Assembly: GCA_900554715.1 (NCBI GenBank)
Contig: USIN01000026.1
Coordinates: forward strand, 1-13,938
Direction: 5' to 3'
DNA from: an uncultured Bacteroidales bacterium
GTDB taxonomy: Bacteria > Bacteroidota > Bacteroidia > Bacteroidales > Muribaculaceae
Length of the DNA: 13,938 nt
Both the position numbers and the translations under genes were made by a program. The first letter of the stretch is position 1. Each line of letters opens with the position of its first letter. Below the pieces are notes generated by a model, which worked only from the letters and a program-made list of their open reading frames with translations, was not told the origin of the DNA and ran no database searches. Shown piece after piece: positions 1-6,012 of this stretch.

Positions 1-612
1 GGCCTCGCGACGCTCGCGGCATGTGCCGCAGCGGCCGCAGTGGTGTTCGCGTCCCTTGTAGCATGAGTAGGTGTTGGCATAATCGACGCCGATAGCGGCT
101 CCGCGGCGGGCGATGTCGGCCTTGGAGATGAGCGAGTAGGGGGCTTCGAGGCGTATGTTGTCGTAGGTGCCTAAGGCGACGGCCTCGGCCATCGCTTTGA
201 CGAAAGAGTCGCGGCAGTCGGGATATAAGGCATGGTCGCCCGAGTGGCTGGCGATGAGGATGCGTGTGAGGCCGCGGCTCTCGGCGAGACCGGCGGCGGC
301 AGAGAGCATGATGCCGTTGCGGAAGGGCACGACCGTCGACTTCATGTTGTCGAAGTCATATTCGCCGTCGGGGATGGCGTCGGCGCCTTCGAGCAGCGAG
401 CTGTGGAAGTTCTCGCCGATAAACGACAGGTCGATTTCAACAAGCTCGATGCCGAGCTGCTGGCAGTTGAGCCGCGCCATCTCAATCTCGCGGGCGTTGT
501 GGTTTGACCCGTAGTTGAAGGTGACGGCCAGATCGATCGAGTCTTTGTATTCGTGGAGCATGGTCACTGAGTCCATGCCCCCCGAGAGTACCATAAGTGT
601 GTCGCGTTTCAT
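1..612 (-). CDS. queC: QueC, 7-cyano-7-deazaguanine (preQ0) synthase, 3' end outside window
   Basis: ATP-dependent conversion of 7-carboxy-7-deazaguanine plus ammonia to preQ0 in the cytoplasmic queuosine pathway. The visible 204 residues contain the PP-loop ATP-binding motif SGGMDS (residues 10-15), the conserved RNGIML-type segment near residue 100, and a C-terminal zinc cluster of four cysteines in the spacing C-x7-C-x2-C-x2-C (CYKGREHHC then GRC and GTC). Only about 15-20 residues after the zinc cluster should be missing at the left edge. The chosen start gives MKRDTLMVLSGGMDS, matching the family; an in-frame ATG nine bases upstream (621) would add three residues. It begins 14 bases after the queF stop, so it is the third gene of a tyrS-queF-queC operon. 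No Shine-Dalgarno sequence is visible, as is usual in Bacteroidetes. Confidence 0.96.
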   Translation of the reverse strand, partial: MKRDTLMVLSGGMDSVTMLHEYKDSIDLAVTFNYGSNHNAREIEMARLNCQQLGIELVEIDLSFIGENFHSSLLEGADAIPDGEYDFDNMKSTVVPFRNGIMLSAAAGLAESRGLTRILIASHSGDHALYPDCRDSFVKAMAEAVALGTYDNIRLEAPYSLISKADIARRGAAIGVDYANTYSCYKGREHHCGRCGTCRERREA

Positions 613-626
613 TGTCGTCATGTGGG

Positions 627-1100
627 TTAGAAGTCGTTGCGGAAAGCTGCGAGCATGCGCCGGCGCGCCATCTCCTGGTGTTCGTCGTCGGCGTAGTTGG
701 CAAACGGGTAGATCGATATGCCGCCGCGGGGCGTGAAGAGGCCGATGACTTCGAGATAGCGCGGGTCCATGAGTCTGACGAGGTCTTTCATGATGATGTT
801 GACGCAGTCTTCATGGAAATCACCGTGGTTGCGGAAGCTGAAGAGGTAGAGCTTGAGGCTCTTGCTCTCGACCATTTTCTGCCGGGGGATGTAGTTGATG
901 ATGATTTTGGCGAAGTCGGGCTGGCCTGTCTTAGGACACAGCGATGTGAACTCGGGACAGGTGAAAGTCACGAGATACTCGTTGTCGGGATGCTTGTTGT
1001 CGAAGGTCTCGAGGATGCCGGGGTCGTATTCTGTCGGATATTTCACCCCGGTGTTGCCTAAGAGGGTGAGACGGCCGACTTCTGAATCTGTGCGTGACAT
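627..1100 (-). CDS. queF: QueF, NADPH-dependent preQ0 reductase (short unimodular type)
   Basis: Reduces the nitrile of preQ0 to the amine of preQ1 with two NADPH, the step after QueC in queuosine synthesis. The 157-residue length fits the short, Bacillus-type unimodular family. Catalytic Cys55 (in SLCPKTGQPDF) and Asp62 are present, as are the QueF signature ESKSLKLY (78-85) that contacts NADPH and the HGDFHED segment (92-98) with His96 and Glu97 for substrate binding. All key residues fall at the numbering I recall for the Bacillus enzyme. The start codon lies one base after the tyrS stop codon, indicating translational coupling within one operon. No preQ riboswitch is visible because the gene abuts tyrS directly. 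Identification is firm; joint regulation with tyrS is inferred from spacing. Confidence 0.97.
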   Translation of the reverse strand: MSRTDSEVGRLTLLGNTGVKYPTEYDPGILETFDNKHPDNEYLVTFTCPEFTSLCPKTGQPDFAKIIINYIPRQKMVESKSLKLYLFSFRNHGDFHEDCVNIIMKDLVRLMDPRYLEVIGLFTPRGGISIYPFANYADDEHQEMARRRMLAAFRNDF

Positions 1101-1101
1101 G

Positions 1102-2394
1102 TTATCGGGCGATTAACAGGAAGTAGTTTTTCTTGCCTTTCTGGACGATGATATATTTGTCGTTGAGCAGCATGTCGGTCGATGCCGGAGCGTAGGCGTC
1201 GGTGACTTTCTCCTTGTTGATGGCGAATGCGCCCTGCTGGGCGAGTTTGCGCAGCTCGCTCTTCGAGGGGAAGACGGGAGCCTTGTCGACGAGAAGGTCG
1301 GCGAGTTTGATGCCGGCGGCGATGTCGTCGCGCGAGACCTCGAAAGTAGGCACGCCCTCGAAGACGGCGAGCAGTGTGTCTTCGTCAATCTTGTGGAGGG
1401 TCTCGGCGGCCTTGTTGCTGAAGAGTATCTGCGATGCCTCGACAGCGGCCTCATAGTCGGCGGCCGAGTGGACCATCGTGGTGATCTCTTTGGCCAGGCG
1501 TTTCTGCAGCGGGCGCTGACCGGGGTCGGTGGTCTGTTGGGCGACGAGGTCGGCGATTTCCTCGCGGCTCAGCTCGGTGAAGATCTTGATATATTTCTCG
1601 GCGTCGGCGTCTGAGACGTTGAGCCAGAACTGATAGAACTTATAGGGTGAGGTATAGCGCGGGTCGAGCCATACGTTGCCGCTCTCGGTCTTGCCGAATT
1701 TGCCGCCGTCGGCCTTGGTGATAAGCGGACAGGTGAGGGCGTAGGCCTCGCCGCCGAGGGTGCGGCGTATAAGTTCGGTGCCGGTGGTGATGTTGCCCCA
1801 CTGGTCAGAGCCGCCGAGCTGCAGGCGGCAGTTCTTGTCGCGGTAGAGCGTCAGGAAGTCATAGCCCTGGACGAGCTGGTATGAGAACTCGGTGAACGAC
1901 ATGCCCTGCTGCGACTCGCCCGAGAGACGTTTCTTGACCGAGTCTTTGGCCATCATGTAGTTGACGGTGATGTGTTTGCCCACGTCGCGGATGAAGTCGA
2001 GAAACGAGAAGTTTTTCATCCAGTCGTAGTTGTTGACCATCTCGGCGGCGTTGGGCGCGTCACTGTCGAAGTCGAGGAATTTGGCGAGCTGGCGTTTGAT
2101 GGCTTCCTGATTGTGGCGCAGGGTCTCTTCGTCGAGGAGCTTGCGCTCCTGGCTTTTCATCGAAGGGTCGCCGATCATGCCGGTCGCGCCGCCGACGAGG
2201 GCGATGGGTTTGTGACCCGCGCGCTGGAAGTGCTTGAGCATCATCACGCCTACAAGGTGGCCGATGTGGAGGCTGTCGGCAGTCGGGTCGATGCCGAGGT
2301 AGGCCACGGTCATCTCTTTTTTGAGCTGTTCGTCTGTGCCGGGCATGACTGAGTGTATCATGCCGCGCCAGGTGAGTTCTTCTATGAAGTCCAT
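1102..2394 (-). CDS. tyrS: Tyrosyl-tRNA synthetase (TyrRS, class I)
   Basis: Charges tRNA-Tyr with tyrosine in the cytoplasm. At 430 residues it has the usual bacterial TyrRS length. Visible motifs are the class I HIGH sequence at residues 43-46 (SLHIGHLVG), the tyrosine-pocket motifs YQLVQGYDF (172-180) and GGSDQWGNI (194-202), and the KMSKS-equivalent KFGKT (232-236). The C-terminal ~70 residues form an S4-like RNA-binding domain, ending in the typical VQKGKKNYFLL strand. It is the first gene of the operon with queF and queC. A Bacteroidetes-type promoter lies 40-71 bases upstream of the start, giving a leader of roughly 30-35 bases with no room for a large T-box. tRNA-Tyr is one of the tRNAs that receive queuosine, so the pairing with queF and queC makes biological sense. 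Confidence 0.98.
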   Translation of the reverse strand: MDFIEELTWRGMIHSVMPGTDEQLKKEMTVAYLGIDPTADSLHIGHLVGVMMLKHFQRAGHKPIALVGGATGMIGDPSMKSQERKLLDEETLRHNQEAIKRQLAKFLDFDSDAPNAAEMVNNYDWMKNFSFLDFIRDVGKHITVNYMMAKDSVKKRLSGESQQGMSFTEFSYQLVQGYDFLTLYRDKNCRLQLGGSDQWGNITTGTELIRRTLGGEAYALTCPLITKADGGKFGKTESGNVWLDPRYTSPYKFYQFWLNVSDADAEKYIKIFTELSREEIADLVAQQTTDPGQRPLQKRLAKEITTMVHSAADYEAAVEASQILFSNKAAETLHKIDEDTLLAVFEGVPTFEVSRDDIAAGIKLADLLVDKAPVFPSKSELRKLAQQGAFAINKEKVTDAYAPASTDMLLNDKYIIVQKGKKNYFLLIAR

Positions 2395-2434
2395 ATATCT
2401 GAGTTTTTTATTTATTTTTTCTTTTTCAAGTCTG

Positions 2435-2465
2435 CAAATTTACTCATTTAATTTTGATTGTCAAA
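2435..2465 (-). promoter_or_regulatory. Promoter of the tyrS-queF-queC operon
   Basis: Read on the minus strand, a -33 TTTG (2465-2462) is followed after exactly 19 bases by TAAATTTG (2442-2435), a full match to the Bacteroidetes primary sigma factor consensus TTTG-N19-21-TAnnTTTG. The predicted transcript starts near 2428 and gives a leader of about 34 nt before the tyrS ATG. Confidence 0.85.
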
Positions 2466-2473
2466 GAGAGGCC

Positions 2474-2512
2474 GGAAAAACAACGCCGGCCACTTTCACA
2501 AGCGTCCGGCGT
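2474..2512 (-). terminator. Intrinsic terminator of the outer-membrane barrel gene
   Basis: On the minus strand the arms ACGCCGG (2512-2506) and CCGGCGT (2489-2483) form a perfect 7-bp stem. An inner CTT/AAG pairing is possible in the 16-base loop, and TGTTTTT follows immediately (plus-strand 2476-2482). It lies 40 bases after the barrel stop codon and just before the tyrS promoter, so it insulates the two units. Confidence 0.8.
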
Positions 2513-2551
2513 CATCTTCCTCTATCTAACTGGCGGATGTCACTGATGGCG

Positions 2552-5374
2552 TCAGTGTCTCGGCGGGGGGCCGCCGGGACCGCCGGGACCGAAACGGCGG
2601 GCGTTACGGTCGCGGGGTTGTCCGCCTTTACCAAATGTGTTGAATTTATATGAGAATGTAACCATGAAGTAGCGTGTGAGCGAGTTGTAGCGTGTGTCGT
2701 CGATATAGTTGGGGGTGACGTTGCGGCGCACGTTTGAGCGCTGTTGCAGCAGGTCGTAGCCCTGCAGCGAGACGGTGGCCTGGCGGTCGCGCAGGAACTG
2801 GTATGATATCGATGCGTTCCACATCCACTGGTCGGTGTCATAGCCCTGCGAGTAGCCGCTTGTGCCCGAGTAGCTCAGGTCTGAGTTGAGGACGAGGCCG
2901 AAGGGGGTGTAGTAGGTGGCGCGCAGTGCTCCGCCGTAGGTGTGGACGGTGCGGTTGGCGCTGCTCTGGAGACTGTTGGTGACGTTCTGAAGGTTGTAGA
3001 ACGGACGAAGCTCGATTTCGATATTGTCGGGACGCCATGCGACGCCGAACGATTCGCCCGCCATCAGCGAGCCCGAGCTGTTGCGCCGGTTGTTGTTGAA
3101 ACCGATCGAGCGTGTGTAGAAGAGCATCACGTGGTTGTTGAACGTGAACGAACGGTTGCGGAAGGGGAACGAAATCATGTTCATCGCCCTGACGTTCCAT
3201 GCGCCGTTGACGTTTTCGTAGGTCGTCGTCTGTCCGCCGGTCTCGCTGTTGTAGGTCATGCGCGAGACGATAGAGTTCTGTGCCACCTGGGCGTCGAGCA
3301 TCGCCATGATGGCGCGCTGGGCCTCGGGCTGGAAGTCCTGGAAGCGCAGGCGCAGGTGATGGGTGAAGGTCGGGTCGAGGTTCGGATTACCGATGACGAT
3401 GCGCAGGGGGTCGCTCATGTCGGCGACAGGCTGCAGCTGGGTCATCGACGGCTGCGACGAACGGCCCATATAGTCGAGATTGAGCGAGCGTGTCTTGGTG
3501 ACCTTCCAGCGGTAGCGCAGATAGGGGGCGTAGTTCCATACCCAGCGCGAGGGTATCGAGCGGCGGTCATCCTCGAGGTTTATCGAGCGTGACATCTGGG
3601 GCACGAGCGACAGGCCGACGTCGACGTTGTGGCTGGCGGTGACATGGCGGTAGCCGACGCGTATGTCCTGATTGAAATAGTCGTTGCGGAAGCGGTTTGA
3701 CAGGTCGGCGTTATAGACAAGGTCGTCCGATATGACGGGCGCGCCCTCCCAGCCGTCGGGGAAGTCGACGGGGTGGTCGTAGGTGAGGCGGTCGGCGTTG
3801 TTCCAGCGGTACTGGATACGGTAGGCCACGGTCAGGAAGTTGCCTTTCTTGACATCGCCGAGAGGCTCGGTCCACGACACGCGGGCGCTGACGTTGTCGC
3901 TCCAGGTGTGGTTGTCGCCGAACTGGTCGGTGAGGTCGATCGAGTCGTTGAAGAGGGCGAAGCGGTTCCACGAGTATGAGTTCGAGCGCTCGCGCACGTT
4001 GCTGTGGCGGTAGTTGGCGAAAATCGAGAACGAACGCCCGGGATGCGAGCGGAATTTGTGGTTATAGATGATTCTCGTGCCGAATTCAATCGACGTGCCA
4101 CGCGAGTTGTCGCGGTTGATGCTGCGCACGATTTCGCTCATGGCGGCGTCGCCGGCGCGTGTGAGCGATGAGTCGAGCGAGTTTGAGTTGTTGCGGTTCC
4201 ACGAGAAGTTGGGCCTGATCTCGAGGGTGTTGAACGAGTCGGGATTCCACTGTATGCGGAAGTCGGCGCGCAGGTTGCGGCCCTTGTCGCGGGCGTATTT
4301 CGACGAATTGACGTATGAGGTCGAATCTTCGAAGATGTTCTTGCGGTCGGAGCTCTGGCGCGTGTCGCGGTCGCTCTCCGAGTACATCACGTCGCCGCCG
4401 ACGCGGAATATCTCTTCTTTGCCGACATTGAAGTTCACGCCGAACGCGCGTGACGTCGTGATGCCGTTGGTGCCCCCGAAGCGACGGAAGCGACCCGAGG
4501 TGCCGTCGGTGAAGTTGAGATCGTTGACGTTGTTGAGGCCGCCGATGAAGGTTATCTGGTTGTCGTTCCAGAAGCGGTTGATGTTGAACGAGCCCTTGTA
4601 GCGTTCGTCTGTGCCGTATCCGGCCTCGACGTTGCCGAACCAGCCGTTTTTCATGCCTTTTTTGACCGTGAGGTTGATGACGGTCTCGTCTTCGCCGTCG
4701 TCGACGCCGGTCATGCGTGCCAGATCGCTCTTGCGGTCGACAACCTGGAGTTTGTCGATCATGTTGACGGGCAGGTTTTTCGAAGCCACTTTGGGGTCGT
4801 CGCTGAAAAATTCCTTGCCGTCGACGAGTATCTTGGTCACTTCCTTGCCGTTAGCCGTGATTTTGCCCTCTGAGTCGACCTCGACGCCGGGCAAGCGTTT
4901 TAGCAGGTCTTCGACCACGGCGTTGGGCTGGGTCTTGTAGGTGTCGGCGTTGAACTCGACGGTGTCTTCCATGACCTTGATCGGGGTCTTGATGCCGACG
5001 ACAGTTGCTTCGGCCAGCATGACCGAGCTTTCGGTGAGAATGATAGGCTTGAGGGTGACGTTTTTGTCAGTGACGCTCACGTTGCGGTGCTCGGCGTTGT
5101 ATCCGACATACGACGCTTCGAGGATATACCGTCCTTTTGCGACGCCGTCGATGCTGTAGCGTCCGGTACCCGAGCTTACGGTTGTCTTGACGACGGTGCT
5201 GTCTTTCGCAGACAGCAGTTTTAGCGAGGCGCTTATCATGGCTTCGCCGTCACCGTCAGTGACAGAGCCGCTGATGCTGTAGGCCGACGCTATGTGGCAG
5301 CAGCATACCGTCAGCAGCAGTGTGATGATTGCAGATGGTCTTGTAATGAATCGGTTTGGCTTTTTGACGTACAT
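2552..5374 (-). CDS. TonB-receptor-like outer membrane beta-barrel protein (OMP_b-brl_3 type)
   Basis: Likely an outer-membrane transporter-like barrel. The 940-residue protein has a signal peptide (cleavage probably after ASA, residue 31), then a carboxypeptidase-D-regulatory-like beta-sandwich (about 32-110, starting ISGSVTDGDGEAM). A TonB-plug-like region follows (about 125-240), including LLKRLPGVEVDSEGKI and ILVDGKEFFSDDP. The remainder is a long barrel rich in alternating aromatic strands, the last being YFMVTFSYKF. This order is typical of the Bacteroidetes outer-membrane beta-barrel family related to TonB receptors; substrate cannot be told from sequence, and no SusD partner lies nearby. 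Unusually, about 26 residues rich in Gly, Pro and Arg (ending FGPGGPGGPPPRH) follow the final strand, although barrels of this class usually end at an aromatic residue. The gene is transcribed alone and divergently from the proline-rich lipoprotein gene. Confidence 0.9.
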   Translation of the reverse strand: MYVKKPNRFITRPSAIITLLLTVCCCHIASAYSISGSVTDGDGEAMISASLKLLSAKDSTVVKTTVSSGTGRYSIDGVAKGRYILEASYVGYNAEHRNVSVTDKNVTLKPIILTESSVMLAEATVVGIKTPIKVMEDTVEFNADTYKTQPNAVVEDLLKRLPGVEVDSEGKITANGKEVTKILVDGKEFFSDDPKVASKNLPVNMIDKLQVVDRKSDLARMTGVDDGEDETVINLTVKKGMKNGWFGNVEAGYGTDERYKGSFNINRFWNDNQITFIGGLNNVNDLNFTDGTSGRFRRFGGTNGITTSRAFGVNFNVGKEEIFRVGGDVMYSESDRDTRQSSDRKNIFEDSTSYVNSSKYARDKGRNLRADFRIQWNPDSFNTLEIRPNFSWNRNNSNSLDSSLTRAGDAAMSEIVRSINRDNSRGTSIEFGTRIIYNHKFRSHPGRSFSIFANYRHSNVRERSNSYSWNRFALFNDSIDLTDQFGDNHTWSDNVSARVSWTEPLGDVKKGNFLTVAYRIQYRWNNADRLTYDHPVDFPDGWEGAPVISDDLVYNADLSNRFRNDYFNQDIRVGYRHVTASHNVDVGLSLVPQMSRSINLEDDRRSIPSRWVWNYAPYLRYRWKVTKTRSLNLDYMGRSSQPSMTQLQPVADMSDPLRIVIGNPNLDPTFTHHLRLRFQDFQPEAQRAIMAMLDAQVAQNSIVSRMTYNSETGGQTTTYENVNGAWNVRAMNMISFPFRNRSFTFNNHVMLFYTRSIGFNNNRRNSSGSLMAGESFGVAWRPDNIEIELRPFYNLQNVTNSLQSSANRTVHTYGGALRATYYTPFGLVLNSDLSYSGTSGYSQGYDTDQWMWNASISYQFLRDRQATVSLQGYDLLQQRSNVRRNVTPNYIDDTRYNSLTRYFMVTFSYKFNTFGKGGQPRDRNARRFGPGGPGGPPPRH

Positions 5375-5387
5375 GTGAAGTCGGTTG

Positions 5388-5406
5388 ATTAGGTTATACG
5401 CCTAAT
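5388..5406 (-). promoter_or_regulatory. Inverted repeat in the leader of the outer-membrane barrel gene
   Basis: ATTAGG (5388-5393) and CCTAAT (5401-5406) are perfect complements separated by 7 bases. They sit 14-32 bases upstream of the barrel start codon. This could be an mRNA hairpin in the leader or a dyad operator; the sequence alone cannot say which. Confidence 0.4.
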
Positions 5407-5413
5407 TATGATG

Positions 5414-5445
5414 CGAAATTACAAAAATGGTTTAATCGCCGCAAG
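5414..5445 (-). promoter_or_regulatory. Possible promoter of the outer-membrane barrel gene
   Basis: On the minus strand CTTG (5445-5442) is followed after 20 bases by TAATTTCG (5421-5414). Each box has one mismatch to TTTG and TAnnTTTG. The position gives a leader of about 35 nt. Plausible, but weaker than the other promoters in the window. Confidence 0.4.
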
Positions 5446-5469
5446 ACCACTGTCGCCCGGTGGGGCGTC

Positions 5470-5499
5470 TTTATCGACAAACAGCCCGATTTTATCGAC
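5470..5499. promoter_or_regulatory. Phased pair of 9-bp direct repeats in a divergent intergenic region (candidate operator)
   Basis: TTTATCGAC occurs at 5470-5478 and again at 5491-5499: identical 9-mers separated by 12 bp, 21 bp start to start, or two helical turns. LytTR-type response regulators are known to bind two ~9-bp direct repeats with 12-13 bp between them. The minus-strand reading TTCGTCGAT / TTTGTCGAT is only a partial match to the general LytTR motif. The location between the barrel gene and the lipoprotein gene suits a shared operator. Confidence 0.35.
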
Positions 5500-5573
5500 G
5501 AAAACGTGTCGGCTGCAGATGAAACTTAACGCCTCAGAAATTGTTGAATATATAAATATATAAAGAATACGGT

Positions 5574-5927
5574 ATGGCTATGAAACGAGTGATATTGAAA
5601 TGCGGCCTGGCATTGGCTTCGGTCATGGCCATGAGTTCTTGCGCCGACATGATGCTGTCGACAGATTTCGGCTACGGCGATTTTTATCCCGATTACAGCG
5701 ATTACAACTGGTACTGGAATTCTTATCCCTATTACAACAACGGCTTTTTCGGCCCTCCGGGACCGCCGCCGCGACCCCGTCCGCCGCAGGTTTCTGTGCC
5801 CGACCACCGTCCGCCGGTATCGGGTAACCCCGGTCAGGTCAACCGGCCGCCTGTCATGACCGGGCCTGACGGTTCACAGCGTCCCGGCAACATGGGGCAG
5901 CCTTCGGGCGACCGCGGCCGCCGCTGA
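5574..5927 (+). CDS. Small proline-rich lipoprotein, function unknown
   Basis: A 117-residue exported lipoprotein (115 if translation begins at the second ATG, 5580, which gives the more typical MKRVILKCG start). The signal peptide ends in a lipobox-like MSSC with the lipidated cysteine at residue 23. The mature part has a segment dense in Asp, Tyr, Trp and Asn (about 32-57), then a proline/glycine/arginine-rich tail (FGPPGPPPRPRPP, and PP or RPP repeats up to residue 95) ending in DRGRR. Such composition suggests a disordered or extended surface or periplasmic segment. The gene follows an AT-rich leader with a perfect tandem TATATAAA (5549-5564); no Shine-Dalgarno sequence or clear promoter was found. 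It is divergent from the outer-membrane barrel gene, whose C-terminal tail has a similar FGP...GPPPR motif. I do not recognise a family. Confidence 0.8.
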   Translation: MAMKRVILKCGLALASVMAMSSCADMMLSTDFGYGDFYPDYSDYNWYWNSYPYYNNGFFGPPGPPPRPRPPQVSVPDHRPPVSGNPGQVNRPPVMTGPDGSQRPGNMGQPSGDRGRR

Positions 5928-5950
5928 TTTCTATTTTAGTATTTCAGAAT

Positions 5951-5982
5951 TTTGCACATTTAAGTTTTTTGGTTTAATTTTG
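5951..5982 (+). promoter_or_regulatory. Promoter of the phosphodiester glycosidase gene
   Basis: TTTG (5951-5954), 20 bases, then TAATTTTG (5975-5982): a perfect Bacteroidetes consensus promoter. Transcription would start near 5989, leaving a leader of about 24 nt before the ATG at 6013. Confidence 0.85.
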
Positions 5983-6012
5983 AGGTAAATTAACCCTTAA
6001 ATATAAACTTGA

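Noticed and set aside
1101..1104. preQ1 riboswitch ahead of queF
   Set aside because: There is only one base between tyrS and queF and the tyrS leader is about 34 nt of AT-rich sequence with no pseudoknot-like C-rich/A-rich pairing.
2942..3592. Plus-strand open frame of 216 codons opposite the outer-membrane barrel gene
   Set aside because: An antisense shadow with no signal peptide, promoter or recognisable motif; the opposite strand is a full-length barrel protein.
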